Below are positions 8,226 through 17,551 of a DNA stretch of 64,000 bases, piece by piece. Where the stretch lies: NCBI GenBank assembly GCA_007741555.1, contig CP036526.1, positions 4,588,001 to 4,652,000 on the forward strand, written 5' to 3'. A program made the translations under genes and the position numbers. Position 1 is the first letter of the stretch; each line of letters opens with the position of its first letter. The notes under the pieces are model-generated. The model was given only the letters and a program-made list of their open reading frames with translations, was not told where the DNA came from and searched no databases. Origin of the DNA: Stieleria marina (GTDB taxonomy: Bacteria; Planctomycetota; Planctomycetia; Pirellulales; Pirellulaceae).

Positions 8226-10547
8226 CTAGCGGGAGGGTTTAGCGGAATTTGCATCCTTGATCATTTTTTGCAATGCCAAGCTCCCGTCATCGTCTGCCGC
8301 GGCTGTCTGCTGGCGGAGCTTCCAATACCGACTGCGCGCGGCCTTCGCTGCGACCGTGTCCGGATAACCCTTGACCAGGATGCTGTACCGTTTCATCGCG
8401 CCCACAGCGTCCCCCATCCGTTCCACTCGCTGTGCCGTTCGCAGCATCGATCGGGCTCGCATTTCGCCCTGAAGTGATTCGCGCTGCACTTCTTTGATCA
8501 ATTGAGGATTGCCGATTTCGTGGGCAATCTGCTGTGCCAGTTTTCGCCGCGCCTCCTTTGCTTTTTCGTCCAGCCCGACCCGCGATCCCCTGACCATGCT
8601 GCCAGCTAGCTTGGCCAACAAAGGCACGATGCGTTTTTGCAGCGAAGTCTGTTTTGTAGCACGCGACAAATTGGTCAAGTGCGTCAGATAGGCTTCGTCA
8701 CCTTGGGACTGCTGAATCAAACGGGCGCGTTCAATCAAACGATCAGCGATGTTCCGATGCAGCGTCTTGATGTCTTCATCGTGCCGGACGAATGGCATCT
8801 GCGTCACGCAACGATCGATTTTAACGAACGCTTCGATCGGTTTGTTATTTGCCAACAACGCTCGCGTCTCGGTCAGCGTCTTGTTGACAAGCACTTTGTC
8901 CATGTCCTGACGAAACTGCGATTGGGGAAAACGCTTCAACAGCGAACCAAGTACGACGCTAGCTGCCTGCGATTGCTGAGAGCCTGGATCGTCGTTGGTA
9001 AGTTTGATGAGCTGATTGACTAGCGGAACTTGATAGGACTCGGTGACGATCGCGTTTGGATCGATTTCGATCAACTGCTCGATCGACTTTCCCGCAGCGG
9101 TGATGTCGTCTTTCTTCAGAGAGTCGTGAGATCGTTCAAAGAGCATGCGTGCCAGTTTTTCGCGTGCTTGCCAAGCCGGTTCGGTGTTGCCGTATGCTTT
9201 GATCAATCGAGTCATCAGGTACTCCGCGGACTCCAGCTGTCCGGTTTTCATCGCATCACTTGCGTCATCGAGCATCTCTTGGGCCTGATCGCTGTCTTGG
9301 TTGCCGACAAATCGATACTTGCCGCCCGTCAGCAACGATAGCTTTTTCATGTTTTCGCACGCGACGGCTTCCTCAAACGCGATCGCTTGAATCGGCGTGC
9401 GGCCTCCCGCTGCCTGAGCTAGCTGGAATACATCCAAATTGTCGCTCAGAAAAGTTCGAGACGATTTCGAGTTCACGGACGGCTTTCGGAACTTGCCATC
9501 GGACAACATAAAGATCGCACTAGGCCGCATTTGCAAGGCCAACTTGACCGCGCCGCGCGGATCCGTCCCGCCACCTTGAAACGCACTGACGACCCATTCC
9601 GCCAGCCGCTGCTTATTGTCCGGCGTTGCCGCGATCGCCCTGGGTGCTTTCGTGTTCTGGTTGAACATCTGGATGAACGAATTGCTGAACAGGATCACGT
9701 AAAATTTTTGGCCGTCGCCAAGTTGGTTGACCGAGCGGATCAGTTCGTCCGATGCCCGTCGATAGCGACTGCCTCGCATGCTGCCCGACATGTCCAAGAT
9801 GTAGACGAATTCGTGCCCGGTCGTTTCAATACCAAAGAACGATCCGCTCAAACCTTTTTGCCCACCTTTGTCGCTTCCTTTTCCGGCCTTCTTTCCACCT
9901 TGTTTTGCACTCCTGTCGACGGCCGGTTTCGCCGATTCGCTGAACGTCGGCTTCACCTCCGGGATCGATTCGGTGACCGTGTCATCGGGCACCGTGTCCG
10001 TAGCGAAATCCGCCCCGACGGCCGCCTCCCGATCATCGCCAAGCGTCACGATCAACTGGTGCATGCCGTCGCCACCAAAATCCGCGGGAACCAGAAACAG
10101 CCCGATGATCGCCAAAATGATCAGGTGGATCGCGACGGAACTAAACCAACTGGTCGATTCTCGGCGTCCGTGGTTTTCTTGTTCACCAACGTCCAGCCGA
10201 AAGAGACTCGGCGATGCATCGGTTGCCGAGAGGCCGCGCTTTGAAACATGCGTTGAAGCGGATGTTTTCTTCGCCGCCCGTTGAGTGCGTCGACGTTGGG
10301 CGCGCTGCGTGCGAACCACGGGCGGTGGTTCACGATGAAAGATTTCGTCGCCGGTCGTCTGCGCGCTCTCTGGAAGAGGAGGTGGCAGCGGAGCGGAAGG
10401 AACCGGCAAAGATTCAACGGGCGGTGAAGACTCACGCGGCGGCGTAGATTTACGTGGTGGCGAAGATTTACGTGGTGGCCGAACTGGCGAGCCAGACGCA
10501 GGCTCTTTGTCGCTGTCGTTCCTCCATCGCGAACCTTCGTTGCTCAT
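8226..10547 (-). CDS. vWA domain membrane protein with proline-rich N-terminus and TPR-like C-terminus
   Basis: The ATG at 10547 avoids a 21-residue extension of no clear value. Residues 1-130 are proline/basic rich, with a PPRKSS/PPRKST/PPRESS repeat, so probably a disordered cytoplasmic tail. One membrane segment follows (VAIHLIILAIIGLFLV, about residue 138-153). A vWA domain then begins at FVYILDMSGSM, with an intact MIDAS: DMSGS, the Thr in GGGTDPRGA and the Asp in FMLSDG. The C-terminal ~330 residues are helical, with repeated patterns like solenoid TPRs. vWA proteins bind partners through a metal ion. This architecture (cytoplasmic tail, one span, periplasmic vWA plus helical solenoid) suits an envelope scaffold; the ligand is unknown. 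Confidence 0.8.
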   Translation of the reverse strand: MSNEGSRWRNDSDKEPASGSPVRPPRKSSPPRKSTPPRESSPPVESLPVPSAPLPPPLPESAQTTGDEIFHREPPPVVRTQRAQRRRTQRAAKKTSASTHVSKRGLSATDASPSLFRLDVGEQENHGRRESTSWFSSVAIHLIILAIIGLFLVPADFGGDGMHQLIVTLGDDREAAVGADFATDTVPDDTVTESIPEVKPTFSESAKPAVDRSAKQGGKKAGKGSDKGGQKGLSGSFFGIETTGHEFVYILDMSGSMRGSRYRRASDELIRSVNQLGDGQKFYVILFSNSFIQMFNQNTKAPRAIAATPDNKQRLAEWVVSAFQGGGTDPRGAVKLALQMRPSAIFMLSDGKFRKPSVNSKSSRTFLSDNLDVFQLAQAAGGRTPIQAIAFEEAVACENMKKLSLLTGGKYRFVGNQDSDQAQEMLDDASDAMKTGQLESAEYLMTRLIKAYGNTEPAWQAREKLARMLFERSHDSLKKDDITAAGKSIEQLIEIDPNAIVTESYQVPLVNQLIKLTNDDPGSQQSQAASVVLGSLLKRFPQSQFRQDMDKVLVNKTLTETRALLANNKPIEAFVKIDRCVTQMPFVRHDEDIKTLHRNIADRLIERARLIQQSQGDEAYLTHLTNLSRATKQTSLQKRIVPLLAKLAGSMVRGSRVGLDEKAKEARRKLAQQIAHEIGNPQLIKEVQRESLQGEMRARSMLRTAQRVERMGDAVGAMKRYSILVKGYPDTVAAKAARSRYWKLRQQTAAADDDGSLALQKMIKDANSAKPSR

Positions 10548-11072
10548 GCCCGATGTCTCAATGAAAAGTCCCTTGCCGATGAGACGGTCGTCCACTGCGG
10601 ACGAGATCACCGCCTCGCTTCAGCTTCAAGCGTCGATTCGACGTTAGCAATTTGCAGCTGACGGATTTGCAGCGGGATAGACAAGGAGAATGACAACGCA
10701 GCCGACAGCTGGATTTACAAAATTCCCACAACGACACCGTGGTGTCAACTATTTTGTGGCACTATCGCCGTCGCAAGAGACAGCCGCAAATCAGGAACGA
10801 TCCGGCTTGATCTCGCGGATGTCGAAATCGCGCGGATGCAGAAATGGTGCGGACAACCGAACAGGCTCGCCGGCCGGACTTCAGCGGATAGCGTTCACGC
10901 GTATCGACGATCGTCTATTCGGATTGGTTTTCCCAGCCACTGGAAACAGCGTCGCCGATCGCGCGGCTGGAAAACGGAACAAGCCACCAGTCCACCTAGT
11001 ATTCCCAACATGAACACCGGGCCGACACTGCGGTCAACTTTGCGGGCTAACATTGCGCGCCAAAACAGCGGG
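10548..11072. other. Intergenic region, no gene supported
   Basis: About 525 bases lie between the vWA gene start and the end of the next gene, both on the minus strand. A plus-strand frame at 10690-11013 has AAGGAG just one base before its ATG, too close to serve as a ribosome binding site, and its translation is low in hydrophobic residues with no motif. The promoter of the vWA gene should lie near 10560-10650. Confidence 0.5.
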
Positions 11073-12377
11073 CTAGAATTTCATCAGCAGTAGCAGCGAG
11101 TAGTAGACATCGTTGGCTTTATTGCCGCCTTGTGGCGTGCTGTCGTAGCGGTCGGTCGCGGCCAATTTCAGGCTTAGGCTTTCGTCGTCGCGAAGCAGGA
11201 TTTCCCACGACGCATCACTGACGATTCGGTAGTTGCCAAAGTCTTCCCAGCTGGGGAAATAGTCTAGTTTGGCTTTGAATTTGTTGCGTTTGTTAATCTG
11301 GTGCTCTGCATCAAATCCAAACACGGCTTCTGGCACCCAATCGTCATCGGGAGCGCCAATTTCGCGTGAAGCACCCGCACCAAAGCGAGTTACAAACGTG
11401 GTGCGGTCATTGCGGATCCAATGGTAACCAACGCCCGAATTCAAATTCAAACGCAGATCAAAGGCTTTGAATTCATCCCACTCCAATCCAAACTTGCCGA
11501 ACAGCGACCAAGGACTGTCGCCCAACAGGCGGTCGTAATCGACATTGAATCGCCCGTTGTCTTCGGTCACGACGTCACGGTTGTTGACCAATCGGTAATC
11601 GAAATCAAGCGCCAACGTGTAGGCGTCGGTTTTGCGTTTCAGCTCTGCACCGGTTTGGATCGCCAAGGTTTCCGCATTTCCCTGGCTACCGTCCAGCCCC
11701 AGTTCAATGCTGTTGGTCCAGCCTTGTGTCATCCATCGCCATGGGTACTGGTACCAGCGAATGGATTCTTCGATTAGCGGCGGACGATCCCGATTGATTC
11801 CAGCACCAATCTGCTGTCCCATCGAAGGGGTGCCCGGCGGATTAGCAAGCGGTCCAGAACCGACAATTGGCCCAACGATGGGGCCCGCGAGCGGTTGGCT
11901 GTGAGCAACCTGCGCAAGTACGCTGGAGCTGTCTTGGGAATCGGTCTCGGGAGTTTTGGCACCAGCTTGCGCGACGGCCCCAATGGCCTGCGAAAACTTG
12001 GAATCAATTTTCGATGCCGCTCCGGTAAGTGGCGTCTTCAATTCGCTGGCAACAGCTGCCGCCTTTTTCGCTTGAGGGTCAACCGGAGTCGTATACGGTT
12101 TTGTCGCTCCTGTCGCGTACGGATTCAGAATGGGACCGCTGGCGGGATCGATATTGTTTGGCAACAAAGTCGCCTTGGGCGTGGTCTCGACTTCATAGCC
12201 GTCGCCGGTCCAAGTCGACGTGCCGCCCATCCACGCTGGCTGCGTTTCGCCGTTTTGTCCCATTGCCGGGGATGGTTGCCCCAGCAACGCGATGACGCAT
12301 ACTGCGAACGAACAGGCAGCGAACGAGCTGGCGGTGGACCAGCGTGACTTCGTTGTCAATGTAAGAAATTCGATCAT
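11073..12377 (-). CDS. DUF481-like outer-membrane beta-barrel protein
   Basis: A signal peptide occupies roughly residues 1-40 (ending PSPAMGQ). Residues 40-200 are a low-complexity linker rich in Pro, Ala, Gly and Thr, including a LAGPIVGPIVGSGPLANPPG stretch. From about residue 215 the sequence alternates polar and hydrophobic residues as amphipathic strands (SIELGLDGSQGNAETLAI, YTLALDFDYRLV, SGVGYHWIRNDRTTFVTRFGAG). It ends in LLLLMKF, with the C-terminal aromatic residue expected for insertion by the BAM machinery. This matches the DUF481/YdiY family of salt-induced outer-membrane proteins in layout. It likely sits in the outer membrane, with the linker in the periplasm. No operon partner. 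Confidence 0.78.
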   Translation of the reverse strand: MIEFLTLTTKSRWSTASSFAACSFAVCVIALLGQPSPAMGQNGETQPAWMGGTSTWTGDGYEVETTPKATLLPNNIDPASGPILNPYATGATKPYTTPVDPQAKKAAAVASELKTPLTGAASKIDSKFSQAIGAVAQAGAKTPETDSQDSSSVLAQVAHSQPLAGPIVGPIVGSGPLANPPGTPSMGQQIGAGINRDRPPLIEESIRWYQYPWRWMTQGWTNSIELGLDGSQGNAETLAIQTGAELKRKTDAYTLALDFDYRLVNNRDVVTEDNGRFNVDYDRLLGDSPWSLFGKFGLEWDEFKAFDLRLNLNSGVGYHWIRNDRTTFVTRFGAGASREIGAPDDDWVPEAVFGFDAEHQINKRNKFKAKLDYFPSWEDFGNYRIVSDASWEILLRDDESLSLKLAATDRYDSTPQGGNKANDVYYSLLLLMKF

Positions 12378-12898
12378 CAGAATTCAACGAATGGATAAGT
12401 AAATGATTTAGAGATCTACCAGCAGCCAACGCGATCCAAATAGCGATCACATTGATCTGAGCGGAATTGAAAAGCCCATGGGTGGACCGGCAATTCCCTG
12501 CTGCTGCGACAACTAACAAATCAGGTGATCACTTGTCACCACGAATTTCGGAGCGAAACTAAAGCGAATCGCAATGAAACTGCAGTTTCACGAATTCCCT
12601 CACGCAGTTAGCCCCCCAAGGCCTGCCCGCGGTCATCGCGTGGCATCCTACAAGACAGCCAGCGAATTAACGGGCAATACAATGGCCCAAACAGGTGGCA
12701 AAACAACAAGCGGAGCAATGCTGGATTCCTCGTTGATGAATCTGCAAATAGGCTGCTTCAGCGGAAATGTGAAGAGAGGTTCCGCACATCGCTGCTCCAG
12801 ACGGAGGCGCCGTACACCTTTTTGCTTTACGTGGTACATTGTTGGGCAGTATGCGACCCCTCGTTCTTGAAGGTCGCCGGGCAAAACTGGACCGAGTG
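12378..12898. other. Divergent intergenic region, no gene supported
   Basis: This lies between the divergent DUF481-like gene and the receiver protein. Short frames on both strands (for example 12574-12870 plus) have no recognisable domain. Promoters for both neighbours should be here; I could not assign them confidently. Confidence 0.45.
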
Positions 12899-13321
12899 AT
12901 GAAGATAAATTTGATCATTGTCGACGATGACGAAATTGATCGCTACTTACTCGCTCGGTTAGCGAAGAAGTCTCGGTACGACCTAGTGATCCGCGAATTT
13001 GAGAGTGGCGGAAGCTTTTCAGAATCACTCCACAATCCTGACTCCGACTTGATCGGTTTTCTCGGTGAAGGAGCTCCGGCGATGGCGATGCTGGACATCA
13101 ACATGCCAGGCATGAATGGCTTTGATGTCGTCAACGAAATTCGCAACGCGATGCAGCAACAGAAACTGGCCGCCGATTCACTAACAGTGCTCATCTGCTC
13201 GTCTTCGGATCACCCGCAAGATCAGGAAGCCGCCGATCGTGATGAGCTGATCCACGGCTACGTCGTCAAACCGCCCACAGTCGAGCAACTCGACAGCTTG
13301 ATCCACCACCACTGTTGCTAA
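12899..13321 (+). CDS. Stand-alone response regulator receiver protein
   Basis: The ATG at 12899 puts the receiver domain right at the N-terminus (INLIIVDDDEIDRYLL); upstream codons from 12839 add only a non-conserved leader. The acidic pocket is DDD, the phosphoacceptor is the Asp in MAMLDINMPGMNG, the Ser/Thr position is in LICSSSDHP, and the conserved Lys is in GYVVKPPTVEQL. There is no output domain, so this is a CheY-like or phosphorelay intermediate of about 140 residues. The loop between beta-2 and the phospho-Asp is longer than in CheY, as in Rcp1-type receivers that work with phytochrome or hybrid kinases. No kinase gene is adjacent. Confidence 0.9.
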   Translation: MKINLIIVDDDEIDRYLLARLAKKSRYDLVIREFESGGSFSESLHNPDSDLIGFLGEGAPAMAMLDINMPGMNGFDVVNEIRNAMQQQKLAADSLTVLICSSSDHPQDQEAADRDELIHGYVVKPPTVEQLDSLIHHHCC

Positions 13322-13352
13322 GACAGGCTGAGGCCCGACCTGCAGAATCCGG

Positions 13353-13706
13353 CTACGCAAACACAGCGTGGATCCGATCGACAGCGGTGCGAAGCGAACG
13401 AGCCGCCATTGCAAAATTGGTATGCCCGCTGACTTCCGGCTGGATCTCTTCGTACAACTCGGTGGCCTTGCGAAGTTTGGAAAGTTTCTTCTTGGCCATT
13501 TTTAGATAGACCGCCGGATCATTTACTTCGTCGACCGGACCGACGGCCAAGATAAAATCGTAGAGATCACGCACGATGTCGCGAAGGTCTTCGTCATCCT
13601 GTGATTCGTCCGCATGTTTCAAGAACGTGCGGATCATCCACACGTGCGTGATCTCGGTATCGATCGCACGCACGCGGCGCATGTCATCACTATCGTCGAT
13701 AGACAT
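13353..13706 (-). CDS. Conserved small helical hypothetical protein
   Basis: This codes for 117 residues and starts with MSIDDSDDMRRVRAIDTEITHVW. It is predicted all-helical and charged, with no signal peptide, membrane segment or known motif. The reading frame is clean, and the protein composition (acidic N-terminus, KMAKKKLSKLRK basic helix) looks like a genuine cytosolic protein. It lies 11 bases downstream of the membrane protein gene at 13718-14317 on the same strand, so the two are probably cotranscribed. I do not recognise the family. Confidence 0.65.
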   Translation of the reverse strand: MSIDDSDDMRRVRAIDTEITHVWMIRTFLKHADESQDDEDLRDIVRDLYDFILAVGPVDEVNDPAVYLKMAKKKLSKLRKATELYEEIQPEVSGHTNFAMAARSLRTAVDRIHAVFA

Positions 13707-13717
13707 TTGCAGGTCGC

Positions 13718-14317
13718 CTAACCCACGTCCGCAGTATCGGGTGCCGCTTCGCTGGGTCCCGCTTCGACCTGAACCGTGTCGTCGGCCTTTTTACTCGGTG
13801 CATGACCGTGCGGCGTGTACTTCGCTACGACCACAACTCCGATCAGCGTTAGCGCCATGCCCACCCACATCAACGGGTTCACGTCGGTGTTTCCGCGGAG
13901 TTTGATCAGGTTGACGATCGCGGTCACCGTGACGGCCCCACCAAAAACGATCGGCATGACCAAAGCCGAGTTGCCTTTGCTGAACATCATCGCCGATGTC
14001 AAACAAAGAGCTCCAGCAGCACCAAGCGTTCCAGCCAAAAACCCCCACTTCACCGTGTCAAAGCTTGAACGATCCGTTCCAGGAACGACGCCACTGAAGC
14101 TGAACGAGTCGCCTTTGACTTTCATCATCACCAGGCCACCGACCACAGCGATCACCAAGTACGCGACGCCAATGAACACATATGGTTTGAACGGCGACCA
14201 TGCTGGACCAGCTCCAGGTAGTTTTGGCGCTTGAGCGTTTCCGATCGTAGGTCCGTAACATCCCCAAAACAGTGCAGTGCCGATGGCGAAGAGAATTGGA
14301 ATCATAAGCTTGTGCAT
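13718..14317 (-). CDS. Small multi-pass membrane protein (DMT/EamA-like fold)
   Basis: 199 residues with about five hydrophobic segments: LMIPILFAIGTALFWGCYG, YVFIGVAYLVIAVVGGLVMM, WGFLAGTLGAAGALCLTSAMM, ALVMPIVFGGAVTVTAIVNLI and WVGMALTLIGVVVVAKYTP. The pattern, including GNSALVMPIVFGG, resembles half of a drug/metabolite transporter (EamA-like). Its small size suggests a dimeric or regulatory relative. The C-terminal 25 residues are polar. It precedes the small helical protein on the same strand with a short gap. The transport substrate is unknown. Confidence 0.7.
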   Translation of the reverse strand: MHKLMIPILFAIGTALFWGCYGPTIGNAQAPKLPGAGPAWSPFKPYVFIGVAYLVIAVVGGLVMMKVKGDSFSFSGVVPGTDRSSFDTVKWGFLAGTLGAAGALCLTSAMMFSKGNSALVMPIVFGGAVTVTAIVNLIKLRGNTDVNPLMWVGMALTLIGVVVVAKYTPHGHAPSKKADDTVQVEAGPSEAAPDTADVG

Positions 14318-14365
14318 GCTTTCCTCAGTAGGAGTCAGATGGGGCGTGTTGAATCGTCGTGTGTT

Positions 14366-15457
14366 CTAAGGGTTGATCAGGAAATGGCAGATGTCGCCGT
14401 CCTGCATGATGTATCCCTTGCCTTCGACGCGAAGCTTGCCAGCCTGGCGAATGTCTTTTTCAGCTTTGTATTCTTCCAAGTCGTCAAGCGTGTAAATCTC
14501 GGCACGAATGAACTTGCTCTCGAAATCTGTGTGGATCACGCCAGCTGCCTGGGGCGCTGATGCGCCAATTGCAAAAGGCCACGCGCGGACTTCCTTTTCG
14601 CCAGCGGTGAAGAAGCTTTCCAGCCCCAGTGTTTTGTATGCCGCGCGAGCGATACTGTTAAGCGCGGGTTCTTCCAGCCCAACGTCGGACAACATCTCGT
14701 CGCGATCGGATTCGTCTAGCTCTGCAATTTCGGATTCCAGCTTTGCACTGACGCAGACCACGTCGGCACCGGAGTCTTTTGCGTGCTGACGAACTTTGTC
14801 GACCAGCGGATCTTTGCCTTCCAGATCGTCTTCGCCAACATTGGCGATGTATAGAATCGGTTTGGCAGTCATGAGCCCGTAGCTGGAAATCGCTGCCAAT
14901 TCGGCTTCCGTCAACGACAAAGTTCGGAGCGGCTGTTCGGACTCCAAATGAGCGTTGCACTTTTCGATCACACTGACTCGCAACTTGGCTTCTTTGTCGC
15001 CACTCCGCGCGGTTCGCTGAGCTTTGCCGAGTGCGTTTTCCAACGTTTGCATGTCGGCCAGCACCAGTTCGGTTTCGATTGTGTCGATATCGGCGACCGG
15101 ATCAACATTTCCCGAGACATGAATCACATCGGGATCTTCAAAACAACGCACGACTTGCAAAATCGCGTCGACCTGGCGAATGTGGCTCAGGAATTTGTTG
15201 CCCAGACCTTCGCCATCGCTGGCGCCTTTGACGATCCCCGCGATATCGACCAATTTCAGCGCCGACGGAATTACCTTTTGCGGCACGATGTACTGCGTGA
15301 TCTTTGTCAGCCGATCATCGGGAACACTCACGATTCCCTCGTTCGGCTCGATCGTACAAAAAGGGTAGTTCTCGCTCTGTGCGGCCTGCGAAGCGGTCAA
15401 CGCATTGAAAAGCGTGCTTTTGCCGACGTTCGGAAGGCCAACGATCCCAGCTTCCAT
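14366..15457 (-). CDS. ychF: Redox-regulated ATPase YchF (Obg-related P-loop protein)
   Basis: 363 residues, the normal length. G1 is [20 protein letters not shown], the switch region is [13 protein letters not shown], and G3 is [22 protein letters not shown]. The usual NKxD is replaced by NVGEDD, the reason YchF prefers ATP to GTP. A TGS domain closes the protein ([27 protein letters not shown]). YchF binds ribosomes and takes part in stress and redox responses. The gene stands 48 bases upstream of the small membrane protein gene on the same strand. Confidence 0.97.
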   Translation of the reverse strand: MEAGIVGLPNVGKSTLFNALTASQAAQSENYPFCTIEPNEGIVSVPDDRLTKITQYIVPQKVIPSALKLVDIAGIVKGASDGEGLGNKFLSHIRQVDAILQVVRCFEDPDVIHVSGNVDPVADIDTIETELVLADMQTLENALGKAQRTARSGDKEAKLRVSVIEKCNAHLESEQPLRTLSLTEAELAAISSYGLMTAKPILYIANVGEDDLEGKDPLVDKVRQHAKDSGADVVCVSAKLESEIAELDESDRDEMLSDVGLEEPALNSIARAAYKTLGLESFFTAGEKEVRAWPFAIGASAPQAAGVIHTDFESKFIRAEIYTLDDLEEYKAEKDIRQAGKLRVEGKGYIMQDGDICHFLINP

Positions 15458-15646
15458 GATGTATCTATTTTCGGGTCGAGTATGACAGTTGGAAAACGCC
15501 GATGTTATCAGTTTTACAGGGATGATCGTAGGTGACGTAACGTGTCGATTCAGCGTCCAGCCGGGGGCGAACGAGCAGAAACTTTTCCGAAAATACTTTC
15601 GCAGATTGACTCAAGAAGAGCGAAGTAGGCGACCGATCTAGATTTA

Positions 15647-16513
15647 TTGCACGATGCACGACATTGTTCTTTTCATGGACGAAGCTGGCCGTCCTGTTGT
15701 CGACTCAACGACACCGGGATTTCTCGAACTTACCCAGCTCCGAGCCGTCCTTTGCGTAATCTTATTGTTTGCCTGTTGTTGGCTGCCGGTGGCATACTGG
15801 CTGCCCTGCCTTTTCGTCACCATTCGGATCATCCGATCGACGCCCCGCTGTCTGGCGAGGCGACCGGCCCGACCCAGGCTCAGTTGGGACAATCCAGCAT
15901 GGATTTGTTCGTCGAGTCACAACAGCCCGTCAAGCTCGATGGGCTGATGCCTCAGGGATTGCCCCAGTGGCATGTGCCGGAAAATCCTCAATCGCTGCCG
16001 CCGATGCCAAGTTCGTTTGAAGAAGTGGCAGTGCCGCTGCGACTGGACGAACAGGATCAACAAAGGTTAAGCGTTTCAGCGACCAAGCAACGTCGACACC
16101 AAGTCGCTCGGCAACCGCTCGGCAACACAGCAGGGCAAAGTGCATTTGCAACCACTCAGCCTCGTCCACTGACCGGTTCGCAGCTTTCACACTCACCGGC
16201 AACCAATCGCACAACGCGATTTGGGTCCACCGCTTTGGATGCTTCGGGGCAACGATCGCAGCGTTCTGTTCTGGTTCCATCCAATTCACCAAGCACCGAT
16301 CCATCCGACTTGGCCACTGAATCAAATCACAAACGAAGTGATGCAGCCAGTGCGAAGCTGGCAAGTAGCAGCCAAGCAATGAGTGGCACAGCGAGCGGCG
16401 GTATTGAAGGGGAATCGCTGTTGAAAAATAGCTTTCGTCGTGAACCGGTCACACGCCTGCCACAGCCGCAGAATACAAACCGGGTTCGACACTGGATTCG
16501 TCAACCGAATTAG
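15647..16513 (+). CDS. Single-span membrane hypothetical protein with disordered C-terminus
   Basis: The frame opens with TTG codons at 15647 and 15752; no ATG precedes the membrane segment, so the start is uncertain. A start at 15752 would begin directly at the hydrophobic segment RNLIVCLLLAAGGILAALPF. The rest is rich in Ser, Gln, Arg and Pro, lacks domains and is probably periplasmic and disordered. It has a short amphipathic part, MPSSFEEVAVPLRLDEQDQQ. A second frame starting at ATG 15654 also encodes a hydrophobic N-terminus, so a frameshifted or misassigned start is possible. Function unknown. Confidence 0.5.
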   Translation: MHDARHCSFHGRSWPSCCRLNDTGISRTYPAPSRPLRNLIVCLLLAAGGILAALPFRHHSDHPIDAPLSGEATGPTQAQLGQSSMDLFVESQQPVKLDGLMPQGLPQWHVPENPQSLPPMPSSFEEVAVPLRLDEQDQQRLSVSATKQRRHQVARQPLGNTAGQSAFATTQPRPLTGSQLSHSPATNRTTRFGSTALDASGQRSQRSVLVPSNSPSTDPSDLATESNHKRSDAASAKLASSSQAMSGTASGGIEGESLLKNSFRREPVTRLPQPQNTNRVRHWIRQPN

Positions 16514-16567
16514 TGAAACGGACGACGCCGAATCACTTTTGTTACTCGCATCCGAATTGGTTGCTCG

Positions 16568-17551
16568 TTACCGTTTCCGAACGAGTTTTTTTAAATCGAT
16601 GCGTTGCTTTTTAATAAGCGGTTGAATCTCCAGCAAGAACCGATCGGCGTCGACCGGGTAACCAGCCGTTGGCTGGACGGCATGCCCAGGACCAGCGATT
16701 GATTGAAAATAGCGATTGAAAGACTGCATCAAACGTTCGCGAATGTACTTGGCATAGATTGACGACATCGCGACCGGTGTAAAGGAATCGCCTTTCACTG
16801 TGAAGTGAACGGTGGCATCGACGCCACGGTAGCGCAACTGATAGACGCTCTGCTGTTTGGATTCGGACACGACGGTAACTTCGGAATCTTCAAACACATG
16901 CTGCAGCACACTGGCATAGTACCGCCGGCCGCCATGCCGATCACAAAACACTTGCACGGGTTCGTCCGCCGCGATCGTTTGTCGTTGCAGGACGTCTCGT
17001 ACTAAGCTGAGTGTCGTCTGGGAGAGCAGATCGGCTTTGTTCAGCCCGCTCTCGCAAGCTTGGTTAAATGCATTCGCAGTAATCACGCGGCAGCGGAATT
17101 CTTGCAGGGCTGCGCCGATCGCCGACCATGAATCGACCACGCCATCGACGCGGTCGTGATTTTCAAAAGCGACATCGGGCAAGTCGACGAGCCACGGAAC
17201 CTGCGAAAACAGCTTGACGTCCTCGGCTGCGACTTCTGAGAGCCACTGATCAAAGGCGGGCGCAGTGCTGTGGCACCAACGATTCGCCGCGCTGACCGTC
17301 GCGTGCAGATTGGCGAGTGGGTCCACGTTTCCTTTGGCAACCGACTTTGATTTGAAAACAGACTTCGAGTCATCCACGACCACGGTGGCGGCTTGGCACT
17401 TCAACGGCTTCTTCAGCAAAGCAAACCGATCGGCAAGTTGGTCAGGCGAATCGGCCCGCCATTCATCGGCAACCCGCCAGGCGGTCGCGCCAACAACCAA
17501 AGGGCCTAGTTTCGGGCCATAACCCGCTTCATCCGTGGCGATGATTTTCAT
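16568..17551 (-). CDS. Divergent RNase HII-like protein
   Basis: The N-terminus IIATDEAGYGPKLGPLVVGA matches the RNase HII signature (DEAGRGPLAGPVV), including the first catalytic Asp-Glu pair. VFCDRHGGRRYY may supply the third acidic residue, and SSIYAKYIRERLM matches the SIIAKVxRDR motif, followed by PTAGYPVDADRF, where RNase HII has its GYGT region. RNase HII cuts RNA-DNA hybrids at single ribonucleotides. At 327 residues it is much longer than usual (about 200-220), with an extra ~80 residues after the first strand and altered motifs. The substrate may therefore differ. It may be a second, planctomycete-type RNase H. No operon partner. Confidence 0.72.
   Translation of the reverse strand: MKIIATDEAGYGPKLGPLVVGATAWRVADEWRADSPDQLADRFALLKKPLKCQAATVVVDDSKSVFKSKSVAKGNVDPLANLHATVSAANRWCHSTAPAFDQWLSEVAAEDVKLFSQVPWLVDLPDVAFENHDRVDGVVDSWSAIGAALQEFRCRVITANAFNQACESGLNKADLLSQTTLSLVRDVLQRQTIAADEPVQVFCDRHGGRRYYASVLQHVFEDSEVTVVSESKQQSVYQLRYRGVDATVHFTVKGDSFTPVAMSSIYAKYIRERLMQSFNRYFQSIAGPGHAVQPTAGYPVDADRFLLEIQPLIKKQRIDLKKLVRKR

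Noticed and set aside
10690-11013. Plus-strand frame preceded by AAGGAG
   Set aside because: The AAGGAG is only one base from the ATG, and the translation has no domain-like features.
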